Of a stretch of DNA of 5,808 nucleotides, positions 1-5,618 are shown piece by piece. Within the stretch, counting starts at the first letter, position 1, and each line of letters starts with the position of its first letter. The translations under genes were made by a program, and so were the position numbers. The notes beneath the pieces are model-generated. The model was not told where the DNA came from. It did no database searches and saw nothing but the letters and a program-made list of their open reading frames with translations. Source of the DNA: Deltaproteobacteria bacterium (GTDB lineage Bacteria; Desulfobacterota; Desulfarculia; Adiutricales; JAGVGV01); NCBI GenBank assembly GCA_020056895.1, contig JAGVGV010000538.1, positions 1-5,808 of the forward strand, given 5' to 3'.

Positions 1-1
1 G

Positions 2-115
2 ATCGAATACTCGTATGGGGACATCAGTTGTTTCCTTAGCCCCCGGCCGATCACGGCGGCTCAATGCGAAAAGGTCATGCGCCGGGCGTACGACGGCCAG
101 GACATAGATTTTTAA
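2..115 (+). CDS. C-terminal tail of an unidentified upstream protein (partial)
   Basis: A reading frame is open from the first bases of the window to a TAA at 113-115. It encodes 37 residues that begin IEYSYGDISC and end AYDGQDIDF. The residues look like a real protein C-terminus (mixed, with one amphipathic stretch around QCEKVMRRAY), and most codons end in G or C as in the genes downstream. The stop lies 23 nt before the AOR start, so the two genes could share a transcript. I do not recognise the family from so short a tail. Being next to an AOR gene makes a redox partner or cofactor gene possible, but nothing visible supports either. A second open frame overlaps here (offset by one base, stop near 104), but its Arg/Ser/Thr-rich translation is less protein-like. 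Confidence 0.5.
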   Translation: MEYSYGDISCFLSPRPITAAQCEKVMRRAYDGQDIDF

Positions 116-123
116 CCGGAACC

Positions 124-130
124 GGGAGGA
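124..130 (+). promoter_or_regulatory. Ribosome-binding site that sets the AOR start
   Basis: GGGAGGA is a strong Shine-Dalgarno sequence. It lies 8 nt before the ATG at 139 but only 2 nt before the in-frame ATG at 133. It is also downstream of the ATG at 64 that opens the longest frame. Spacing therefore favours 139 as the start. Confidence 0.75.
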
Positions 131-138
131 CGATGACG

Positions 139-1959
139 ATGTTCGGATATCACGGCCGTTTTCTGGAAGTGGATTTAACCCGCCGCCAAACCCGGGACCT
201 CCCGCTCACCGAAGATTTTTGCCGCAAGTTCGTGGGCGGGGCCACCATGGCCGCGGCCCTGGTGAACGACCGGGTGGCTCCGGGCCTGGACCCCTTGGGA
301 CCGGACAACCCCCTGGTCATGGCCACCGGGCCTTTCACCGCGTCGCCGTTGCCCATGGTGAGCCGGTACGCGGTGGGAGCGGTTTCGCCTTTGACCGGTT
401 TCTGGGGTGAAGCCACCAGCGGCGGAGTATTCCCTTTCCGGCTGAAGGGTTCGGGTTGGGATGGTTTGATCGTGACCGGCCGGGCGGACCGGCCCGTGTA
501 CCTGTATTTGAAGGACGGCGTGGCGGAAATCCGGGACGCTCAGGCTTTTTGGGGTCTGGACAGTTACGCGGTTCAGGATGCGTTGAAAGCCGATACCGGA
601 GACGCCGAAGCGTCCGTGGCGGCCATCGGACCGGCCGGGGAAAAGCTCATCAAATACGCCTGCATCATGAACGACGCGGGCCGGGCCGCCGGCCGGTGCG
701 GGCTGGGCGCGGTGATGGGATCGAAAAACCTCAAGGCGGTGGCGGCTTCGGGACGCAAACGGCCGCCGTCGGCCGATCCGGGCCGAGTGGCCGAACTGGC
801 CAAGGAGGCCGTAAGCCTGATCAGCGGCCATCTGGTTTCCCTGGCGCTCAAGGAATACGGCACCAACATGTACATGGATATGGGCATGGTGCTGGCGGAT
901 ACTCCGGCCCGGTATTTCACCGGCAGCGTGTTTCCGGCTCAGGCCCTGACCGGCCAGGCCTTCCGTAAAAAGTACCGGATAACCAATTACGCTTGTCGGG
1001 GCTGTCCCATTGGCTGCGGCCGGGAAGTAAACGAATTCAAGCCGGGGTTGAAGGTGGACGGCCCCGAATACGAAACCGTGGCCGCCTTCGGTCCCCTGGT
1101 CGGCAACACCGATCTGGACCTGATCGTGGAAGCGAACCACCGGTGCAACGTCCACGGAGTCGATACCGTTTCGGCCGGCGTGTCCATCGCCTATGCTTTT
1201 TACCTTTTTGAAAAAGGGGGGCTGACCCGGGATCAGGTGGGCTTCGACCTGGGTTGGGGCAACGGCCCCGCGGCATTGAAACTCCTGGACCTGGTGCTGA
1301 ACCAGGAAGGCATTGGCGTTCTGGTTTCCCAGGGCACGCTGGCCATGGCCAAGGCTCTGGGCCGGGATGAGGGAGAAGCGGCTCAGGTGAAGGGCCTGGA
1401 ATTCCCGATGCACGATGTTCGTTCGTTCCATGGCCAGGCCTTGAGCTACGCCACCGGTCCCCGAGGCGCCTGCCACCTGAAGGGGGATTATTACAACATC
1501 GACCTGGGGAACATGGTGATCGAATACATGATCCTCCCGGGGGACCGGCTGGTTTCGGAAGGCAAGGGGGAACCGGCGGCCAAGTATCAGAGTTACAAGG
1601 ACCTGTTCGACGCCCTGACGTTATGCAAATTCGCGCCGCTCGAACCCACGCGGGTGGCGGCCATGCTGGGGGCTCTGACCGGCTGGGCCGTCACGCCCGA
1701 GGAGCTTCTTGCCATGGGCGACCGTTCGGTAACGCTCAAGCGGATGCTTAGCGCCAAGTTTGGCGTGAACCGAAGCCTGGACCGGCTGCCGGCGATCTGC
1801 GCCCGGGCTTTGGAAGAAGGCGCCACGGCCGGCATTACTCCGGACCTTGATCGGATGCTGGATGAGTACTACGCGTATCGAGGCTGGGATCCGGCCACGG
1901 GCCTGCCCACCCAGGCCAAGCTGGCGGAATTGGGGCTGACGGCGGGGACGCCCAGCTGA
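139..1959 (+). CDS. aor: Aldehyde:ferredoxin oxidoreductase family protein (tungsten/molybdopterin enzyme)
   Basis: This 606-residue protein has the usual AOR-family length. Known members are cytoplasmic enzymes that oxidise aldehydes to carboxylates and reduce ferredoxin, using a bis-pterin tungsten (or molybdenum) site and one [4Fe-4S] cluster. Visible landmarks, numbered from the ATG at 139, are the N-terminal domain with TGFWGE (W89) and GSGWDGLIVTG (104-114), then GPAGEK (164-169) and AGRCGLGAVMGSKNLKA (184-200). The cluster cysteines are C286, C289 and C293 (CX2CX3C) with a fourth at C496. This layout nearly superimposes on Pyrococcus furiosus AOR, recalled as C288/C291/C295/C494. E312, the EXXH motif EANH (331-334) and H446 in RGACH match active-site or metal positions of the family. 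The pterin motif before the last cysteine reads DALTLC, with Thr where Gly is common. The C-terminus (LDEYYAYRGWD) is typical. The start was chosen from the ribosome-binding site. The substrate is unknown, and WOR- or BamB-like relatives cannot be excluded. The downstream moaD gene fits the cofactor need. Confidence 0.93.
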   Translation: MFGYHGRFLEVDLTRRQTRDLPLTEDFCRKFVGGATMAAALVNDRVAPGLDPLGPDNPLVMATGPFTASPLPMVSRYAVGAVSPLTGFWGEATSGGVFPFRLKGSGWDGLIVTGRADRPVYLYLKDGVAEIRDAQAFWGLDSYAVQDALKADTGDAEASVAAIGPAGEKLIKYACIMNDAGRAAGRCGLGAVMGSKNLKAVAASGRKRPPSADPGRVAELAKEAVSLISGHLVSLALKEYGTNMYMDMGMVLADTPARYFTGSVFPAQALTGQAFRKKYRITNYACRGCPIGCGREVNEFKPGLKVDGPEYETVAAFGPLVGNTDLDLIVEANHRCNVHGVDTVSAGVSIAYAFYLFEKGGLTRDQVGFDLGWGNGPAALKLLDLVLNQEGIGVLVSQGTLAMAKALGRDEGEAAQVKGLEFPMHDVRSFHGQALSYATGPRGACHLKGDYYNIDLGNMVIEYMILPGDRLVSEGKGEPAAKYQSYKDLFDALTLCKFAPLEPTRVAAMLGALTGWAVTPEELLAMGDRSVTLKRMLSAKFGVNRSLDRLPAICARALEEGATAGITPDLDRMLDEYYAYRGWDPATGLPTQAKLAELGLTAGTPS

Positions 1960-1962
1960 TTC

Positions 1963-2235
1963 ATGATCGTCGCCGTTCGTTTTCACGGCCTGTTGGCCGA
2001 ATGGCTGAAGGTGGAGCGGGCCGAATTCATCCTGGATGAGCCGGCCCGCTTCGCCGATCTATTGGCCGCGATTCATACCCGGTTCCACGGCCAAACCCCG
2101 AAGCAGCTTTGGGGGGAAAAAGCCTTTGCCAGGCAGGTATGGGCGCTGTCGTCCAAAGGCGCCCGGCTGTTACCGGATGAAGCCCTGGAACCCGGCCAGG
2201 TTATTTCTTTTTATTTGATGATCGGCGGCGGGTGA
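1963..2235 (+). CDS. moaD: MoaD/ThiS-family sulfur carrier protein
   Basis: This 90-residue protein begins MIVAVRFHGLLAEW and ends in MIGGG. MoaD proteins are beta-grasp (ubiquitin-like) sulfur carriers. Their C-terminal Gly-Gly is adenylated by a MoeB/ThiF-type enzyme, converted to a thiocarboxylate, and used with MoaE to put the dithiolene sulfurs into molybdopterin. The sequence shows the expected first beta strand (VAVRFHGL), a helix around FADLLAAIHTRF (30-41), an acidic-basic middle, and a final EPGQVISFYLMIGGG typical of the fold. It is slightly longer than E. coli MoaD (about 81 residues). The ATG lies 3 nt after the AOR stop with no strong ribosome-binding site, so translation is probably coupled to AOR. 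The AOR context suggests a dedicated supplier for tungsto- or molybdopterin. A ThiS-like role is possible but less likely here. Confidence 0.85.
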   Translation: MIVAVRFHGLLAEWLKVERAEFILDEPARFADLLAAIHTRFHGQTPKQLWGEKAFARQVWALSSKGARLLPDEALEPGQVISFYLMIGGG

Positions 2236-2252
2236 TAGAACCCATCCCGTAA

Positions 2253-2399
2253 ATACCCCCTCACCCCGCCCTCTCCCCCAAGGGGGCGAGGGAAAAGAAT
2301 AACTTGACCCAATTAAAAGGCGCTGAACCGGCGTCCGGCCACGGCCGAACCGATACCGGGCCAAGTTCTCTTGCTCTTCTCCCCTGGGGTCGGGGGTAT
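2253..2399. repeat. Imperfect inverted repeat of about 147 bp, possible MITE/REP-like element
   Basis: The two ends are inverted copies: ATACCCCCTCACCCC at 2253-2267 against GGGGTCGGGGGTAT at 2386-2399, one indel and one mismatch apart. The inner parts of the arms match too: AACTTGACCC at 2301-2310 against GGGCCAAGTT at 2358-2367, with one mismatch. The left arm has about 13 extra bases (2268-2280). These help form a compact hairpin at 2269-2292 (CCCTC-T-CCCCC, AA, GGGGG-C-GAGGG). The centre has a small CGGCC/GGCCG stem (2336-2347). There is no ORF inside. The shape suits a small non-autonomous mobile element or a folded 3' end of the AOR-moaD transcript. Mobility is inference. Confidence 0.55.
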
Positions 2400-2411
2400 A
2401 GCTCTGGATTC

Positions 2412-2443
2412 TATGGGCTTATTTTAACCCATAAATCGTTTTT
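2412..2443 (+). terminator. Weak terminator-like hairpin after the AOR-moaD operon
   Basis: TATGGG (2412-2417) and CCCATA (2428-2433) form a perfect 6-bp stem around a 10-base AT-rich loop. A T-run at about 2439-2443 follows. The stem is short and the T-run starts about 5 bases after it, so this is only a possible Rho-independent terminator for the upstream operon. It could equally be chance in an AT-rich patch. Confidence 0.22.
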
Positions 2444-2540
2444 CATCGTGATTTAAATTTGTTAGTCATTATGAGCTTGAGGGTTGCACCTTTCCGCCCC
2501 AATCCGCGGCACACGGGGCATGCATGATTTGCAATGAGAC

Positions 2541-2570
2541 CGTAGGGGCGGAGCATGCCCCGCCCCTACG
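2541..2570. repeat. 30-bp GC-rich palindrome, copy 1 of the CGTAGGGGCG repeat
   Basis: CGTAGGGGCG (2541-2550) and CGCCCCTACG (2561-2570) are perfect inverted 10-mers around GAGCATGCCC, which is itself nearly palindromic. A second partner exists: CGGGGCATGC at 2514-2523 is the exact complement of GCATGCCCCG at 2553-2562, so two alternative folds are possible. A related, longer copy lies at about 3811-3872. The palindrome is followed by A's, not T's, on the plus strand, so it is not a standard terminator. Its internal ATG (2555) opens the longest dus frame, but that start is probably spurious. Confidence 0.75.
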
Positions 2571-2686
2571 AAAAAATGATACTTCTTCCGCCACCGGTAT
2601 TTGTGGGTAAAGCTGAGCCGGCCCCGAAACGGATCGGGAATCCACCTTGGTTGAAATCCCCGGGTAAAGGGGCTAAGATAGCGGGG

Positions 2687-3787
2687 ATGTCCATCTCCGG
2701 TTTTCATATCGGTTCCATCCGTTTGGCCAACCCCTTGATCCTGGCGCCTCTGGCCGGAGTCACCGACCTGCCGTTCCGCCTCCTGGCCAAGGAGCAGGGC
2801 GCGGCCCTGACCGTGACCGAAATGGTCAGCGCCCGGGGCTTGATGGAAGGCGGCCGCCGCACTCTGGAGCTATTGGATACCCACCCGCTGGAGCAACCCT
2901 ATTGCGTCCAACTGTTTGGTTCCGTGCCCGAATACCTGGCCCGGGCGGCGGAAATCGTCCAGGATATGGGCGCCCAGATCATTGACCTGAACGTGGGCTG
3001 CCCGGTGAAAAAGGTGGCCCGCCAGGGCGCGGGCGCGGCCTTGCTCAAGGATTTCCCACTGTTGACCCGGATTCTTAAGGCTCTCCGCAAGGCCTGCCGG
3101 GTCCCGCTCACGGTGAAAACCAGGGTAGGCTGGCGGCCTGGTGAAGGCGATGTTTTAGACCTGGCCCCGATCCTGGCCGGCGAAGGCGTGGATGCCGTGA
3201 CGCTCCACCCCCGCTGGGCCGTTCAGATGTTCGGCGGCCAGGCGGACTGGACCAAGGCGGCCAGGCTGGTCGAAGCCTTTCCCGGACCCGTGATCGGCAA
3301 CGGCGACATCACCCGGCCCGAAGACATTCCCCAAAAGATGGCTCAAACCGGCGTGGCCGGAGTCATGATCGGCCGGGCGGCCATGGGCAATCCCTGGATT
3401 TTTTCCCAAGGCCTGGCGGTTCTGGACGGTCGGCCGTACGAACCGGTAAGCCTCGATGACCGCCTCGCCGCCGCCCTTAGGCACGCCCGTTTACTGGCCG
3501 ACCGCGAAGGCTCCAAGCACGCGGTGTTCCGCCTGAGGACCGTTTTGATGTGGTATTCCAGGGGGCTGCCCGGCGCCACCACCTTCCGCCGGGATGTGTA
3601 CCGGATCAAGGACTTTGGCGAACTGGAAGCCCGGTTGGAACAATATTTCGAAACACTGGCCCGGATCGGTTTTACTGGCGAAGGTTTTCCGGAACCAGAG
3701 GACCCGATGGGGCAGGCGGACCAAACGGATTCAAGCGCCCCAGCCGCCGTAGGGCTGGAGGGCGATCTTTGCGCCATGGAACCATGA
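2687..3787 (+). CDS. dusB: tRNA-dihydrouridine synthase, DusB-like
   Basis: This 366-residue flavoenzyme belongs to a family that uses FMN and NADPH to reduce specific uridines in the tRNA D-loop to dihydrouridine. In E. coli, DusB acts on U17. Numbered from the ATG at 2687, the TIM barrel opens with LANPLILAPLAGVTDLPFR, the FMN-binding start. It continues with VTEMVSARG, QLFG, the catalytic motif DLNVGCP (Cys105), KKVARQGAG, TVKTRVGW (K144), LHPRWAVQMFGGQADW (H174), GNGDI (204-208) and IGRAAMGNPW (228-237). A helical C-terminal domain follows (KHAVFRLRTVLMWY to FRRDVYRIKD). The last 25 or so residues (EPEDPMGQADQ onward) are a low-complexity tail beyond the usual DusB end. The frame is open back to 2555, but those 44 residues translate repeat and leader DNA, and family members start just before the LANPL stretch, as here. 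No ideal ribosome-binding site is visible: AAAGGGG (2666-2672) is 14 nt away. The family call is very sure; the B subtype is likely. Confidence 0.93.
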   Translation: MSISGFHIGSIRLANPLILAPLAGVTDLPFRLLAKEQGAALTVTEMVSARGLMEGGRRTLELLDTHPLEQPYCVQLFGSVPEYLARAAEIVQDMGAQIIDLNVGCPVKKVARQGAGAALLKDFPLLTRILKALRKACRVPLTVKTRVGWRPGEGDVLDLAPILAGEGVDAVTLHPRWAVQMFGGQADWTKAARLVEAFPGPVIGNGDITRPEDIPQKMAQTGVAGVMIGRAAMGNPWIFSQGLAVLDGRPYEPVSLDDRLAAALRHARLLADREGSKHAVFRLRTVLMWYSRGLPGATTFRRDVYRIKDFGELEARLEQYFETLARIGFTGEGFPEPEDPMGQADQTDSSAPAAVGLEGDLCAMEP

Positions 3788-3810
3788 AATGCTTGTATGA
3801 ATGGACCTTC

Positions 3811-3872
3811 CGTAGGGGCGAGGCATGCTTCGCCCGATTCACCGGGACCGCCAAACGGAGCAAGGCCCTATG
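3811..3872. repeat. Copy 2 of the CGTAGGGGCG repeat, overlapping the ispH start
   Basis: CGTAGGGGCG is followed by AGGCATGCTTCGCCC, matching copy 1 (2541-2570) over most of its first 25 bases. GGGCGAGG (3816-3823) pairs with CTTCGCCC (3828-3835) around a CATG loop, with one G-T wobble. At the far end GGCCCTATG (3864-3872) is an imperfect inverted match to CGTAGGGGC (3811-3819), which would make an element of about 62 bp. It fills most of the 82-nt gap between dus and ispH. Copy 1 has the short palindromic form and this one a longer form with an internal spacer. The outer boundary is inferred. Confidence 0.6.
3857..3860 (+). promoter_or_regulatory. Ribosome-binding site that sets the ispH start, inside the repeat
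   Basis: GGAG lies 9 nt before the ATG at 3870, good spacing, and fixes that start rather than the upstream in-frame ATG at 3825. The site is within repeat copy 2, so the repeat appears to have supplied the translation signal. Confidence 0.6.
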
Positions 3873-5618
3873 AAAATCCGGTTGGCCAAAAGCAGCGGGT
3901 ACTGCATGGGCGTCCGCCGGGCCATGGAACAGGCCCTGGACGCCGTCCACCACAACACCGGCCCCATTTATTCATACGGCCCCCTGATCCATAACCCCCA
4001 GGCCCTGGAACTCCTGGCCCAGAAAGGCTTGAAGGCCCTGAGCGGCGAACCGGCCGATCTGGAAAGGGTATCCTCCGGCACGGTCATCATCCGGGCTCAC
4101 GGCGTGCCCCCGGAAGTGAAAGCCGACCTGAAAAAGCGGGGCCTGGACGTGATCGACGCCACTTGCCCCCGGGTGATCCGGGTGCAAATGATCATCCGCA
4201 AGCATGCCCGCCAGGGATATGCCACGCTGATCTGGGGCAACCGGGACCACCCCGAAGTGATCGGCCTTTTGGGGTACGCCGAAGGCCGGGGCCAGGTGAT
4301 CGGCGGGCCGGAGGATGTGGGCGGTCTGCCCGACCTGGGGCCGGTGATCCTGGTGGCTCAAACCACTCAGAATCAGGCCCGGTTCGCCGAAACGGCCCGG
4401 GCGGTCCAGGCCCGATGGCCCGAAGCCCTGGTCTTCGATACCATCTGCGGGGCCACCAGCCGCCGGCAGGACGACGTTCGCGAGCTGTCCAGGGACGTGG
4501 ACGCCATGGTGGTGGTGGGCGGGCACGACAGCGGGAACACCAAACGGCTGGCCGCCGTGGCCCGCGAAGCCGGAATCCGGGCGGTGCACATTGAAACCGA
4601 AGCCGAACTGGACCCCGCCTGGCTGGCCGGAGCCCGGGTGATCGGCGTCACCGCCGGAGCTTCGACCCCCAACTGGATGATCAAGCGGGTTTTGCGGCAT
4701 TTGGAACGGCTGGCCCGGAAAAGGGATGTCTCCCTCCGGACCTGGGCCTTAAGAGTGCTCCGGGCCATGGTGTTAAGCAACGTGTACGTCGCCTTCGGAG
4801 CCGGAGTCCTCTGTATGACCGGGGCCCTGCTCCAGGGAATCGAACCTTCCTGGCTTCATTTCGGCGTGGCCGCCTTTTACGTTCACGCCATGCATCTTTT
4901 GAACCTGTTTCTGGACAAGGAAACCAGCCAGTTCAACGATCCGGACCGGGCCCTGTTCGTGGAACGGCACCGGCGGGTCCTGTTGGGGTCCGGTCTGTTT
5001 TCCGCCGCCGTGGCGTTGGGCCTCAGCCTTGTCCTGGGCGCCCGGGTGTTTCTGGTGCTGGCCGTCATGAGCACCCTGGGGTTGTTGTACGCCGTGCCCG
5101 TGGCGCCCCGGTCCTTCCAGAAATACACCCGTTTGAGGCGGTTGAAGGATATTCCCAGTTCCAAAACCCTGTCCCTGTCCGGCGGATGGGCGCTGACCCT
5201 GGGCCTGATCCCGGCGGCGGCGCCGGGCGGACGGATTTCCTGGGCCACCCTGGGCGCGGGCGCTTTTATTTTTCTTTTGGTGTTCATCCGCAGCGCCCTG
5301 GGGGATGTGTTGGAAATCCAAGGGGACCGGATCGTGGGCCGGGAAACGATTCCCATTTTGATCGGCGAAAACAAAACCTTGCAGCTCTTGGGAATATTGA
5401 CTCAGTTGATGGTGGTGCTTCTGGCGGCGGGCTGGGCCCTGGGGCTTTTTTCCACTCTGGCTCTGGGTCTGTTGGCCACGGCCGGGTACGCCATGCTGTA
5501 TTTGGCTCTGTTCCGCCGGGAACCGGTGATCGGATCGGTGTTTTTCGATGCCCTGATCGACGGCAATTTCATCCTGGCCGGCCTGGCGGCCCTGGTCTGG
5601 TCCCTGTCCGGATCATGA
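3870..5618 (+). CDS. ispH: IspH (HMBPP reductase) fused to a UbiA-like membrane prenyltransferase
   Basis: This is one uninterrupted 582-residue protein with two domains. Residues 1 to about 275 are IspH/LytB, the iron-sulfur enzyme that reduces HMBPP to IPP and DMAPP in the last MEP-pathway step. Its cluster cysteines are C12, C99 and C193. Substrate residues are H41 (LIHN), H77 (RAHGV), H127/E129 region (DHPEV), T166 (AQTT), S221/N223 (HDSGNTKRL) and S265 (GASTPNW). They line up with E. coli IspH landmarks such as C12, H41 and H74. A basic linker (276-300) leads to about 280 hydrophobic residues with 8-9 likely membrane segments (near 300-320, 326-349, 370-391, 392-410, 436-452, 456-475, 503-527, 528-548 and 560-580). 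That half resembles UbiA prenyltransferases. It has N345-xxx-D349 followed by NDPDR, a conserved-looking LKDIPSSK loop (about 425-432), and the second motif DVLEIQGDR (479-487) followed by GRETIPILIG. IspH is normally about 280-320 residues long and ends here, so the second half is a true extension. The start at 3870 gives MKIRLAKSSGYCMG, as in the family; the 15 upstream residues are repeat-encoded. The stop overlaps the next gene. The UbiA acceptor is unknown. Confidence 0.92.
   Translation: MKIRLAKSSGYCMGVRRAMEQALDAVHHNTGPIYSYGPLIHNPQALELLAQKGLKALSGEPADLERVSSGTVIIRAHGVPPEVKADLKKRGLDVIDATCPRVIRVQMIIRKHARQGYATLIWGNRDHPEVIGLLGYAEGRGQVIGGPEDVGGLPDLGPVILVAQTTQNQARFAETARAVQARWPEALVFDTICGATSRRQDDVRELSRDVDAMVVVGGHDSGNTKRLAAVAREAGIRAVHIETEAELDPAWLAGARVIGVTAGASTPNWMIKRVLRHLERLARKRDVSLRTWALRVLRAMVLSNVYVAFGAGVLCMTGALLQGIEPSWLHFGVAAFYVHAMHLLNLFLDKETSQFNDPDRALFVERHRRVLLGSGLFSAAVALGLSLVLGARVFLVLAVMSTLGLLYAVPVAPRSFQKYTRLRRLKDIPSSKTLSLSGGWALTLGLIPAAAPGGRISWATLGAGAFIFLLVFIRSALGDVLEIQGDRIVGRETIPILIGENKTLQLLGILTQLMVVLLAAGWALGLFSTLALGLLATAGYAMLYLALFRREPVIGSVFFDALIDGNFILAGLAALVWSLSGS

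Larger units (their letters stand above)
2236..2686. other. 451-base non-coding region with repeats before dus
   Basis: No convincing gene lies between moaD and dus. In order it contains a large imperfect inverted repeat (2253-2399), an AT-rich patch (about 2400-2475) unlike the GC-rich surroundings, a 30-bp palindrome (2541-2570), and a leader before the dus ATG. The AT-rich patch is the likeliest place for the dus promoter. CATTAT at 2467-2472 resembles a -10 box, but I see no good -35 at the right distance and do not call it. The long frame through 2555-2686 reads repeat DNA and is not considered coding. Confidence 0.6.

Noticed and set aside
64..138. N-terminal extension of AOR from the ATG at 64
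   Set aside because: The strong ribosome-binding site at 124-130 points to 139. The 25 extra residues are Arg/Gly-rich and unlike AOR N-termini, and they overlap the tail of the preceding gene.
456..968. 170-residue plus-strand frame within AOR
   Set aside because: It is a Gly/Arg-rich translation typical of a shifted frame in GC-rich DNA, fully inside the real gene.
175..1476. 433-residue open frame on the minus strand inside the AOR gene
   Set aside because: It is antisense to a clear full-length AOR and shows no recognisable domain. Long antisense frames are expected opposite GC-rich genes with strong third-position bias.
2269..2292. Strong GC hairpin as a Rho-independent terminator for moaD
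   Set aside because: The stem is good, but it is followed by GC/A-rich sequence (AAAAGAAT) with no T-run on the plus strand. It fits better as part of the inverted repeat.
2325..2352. GAACCG direct repeat as a possible CRISPR or iteron
   Set aside because: Only two 6-base copies are present, without regular spacing. No CRISPR array or iteron series is visible anywhere in the window.
2541..2570. 30-bp palindrome as a terminator
   Set aside because: It is followed by AAAAAA on the plus strand, and the minus strand has no T-run on the correct side.
2555..2686. 44-residue N-terminal extension of dus
   Set aside because: Its start lies in the palindromic repeat, and the residues (MPRPYEK onward) translate repeat and leader DNA. 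Dus proteins start near 2687.
3747..3764. CGTAGGGCTGGAGGGCG near the dus 3' end as a third repeat copy
   Set aside because: Only the first seven or so bases match clearly, and it lies in coding sequence for the low-complexity Dus tail. This is too little to call a copy.
3972..4700. 242-residue minus-strand frame opposite the IspH domain
   Set aside because: It is His/Gly/Pro-rich with no family features and mirrors conserved IspH codons, so it is a shadow frame.
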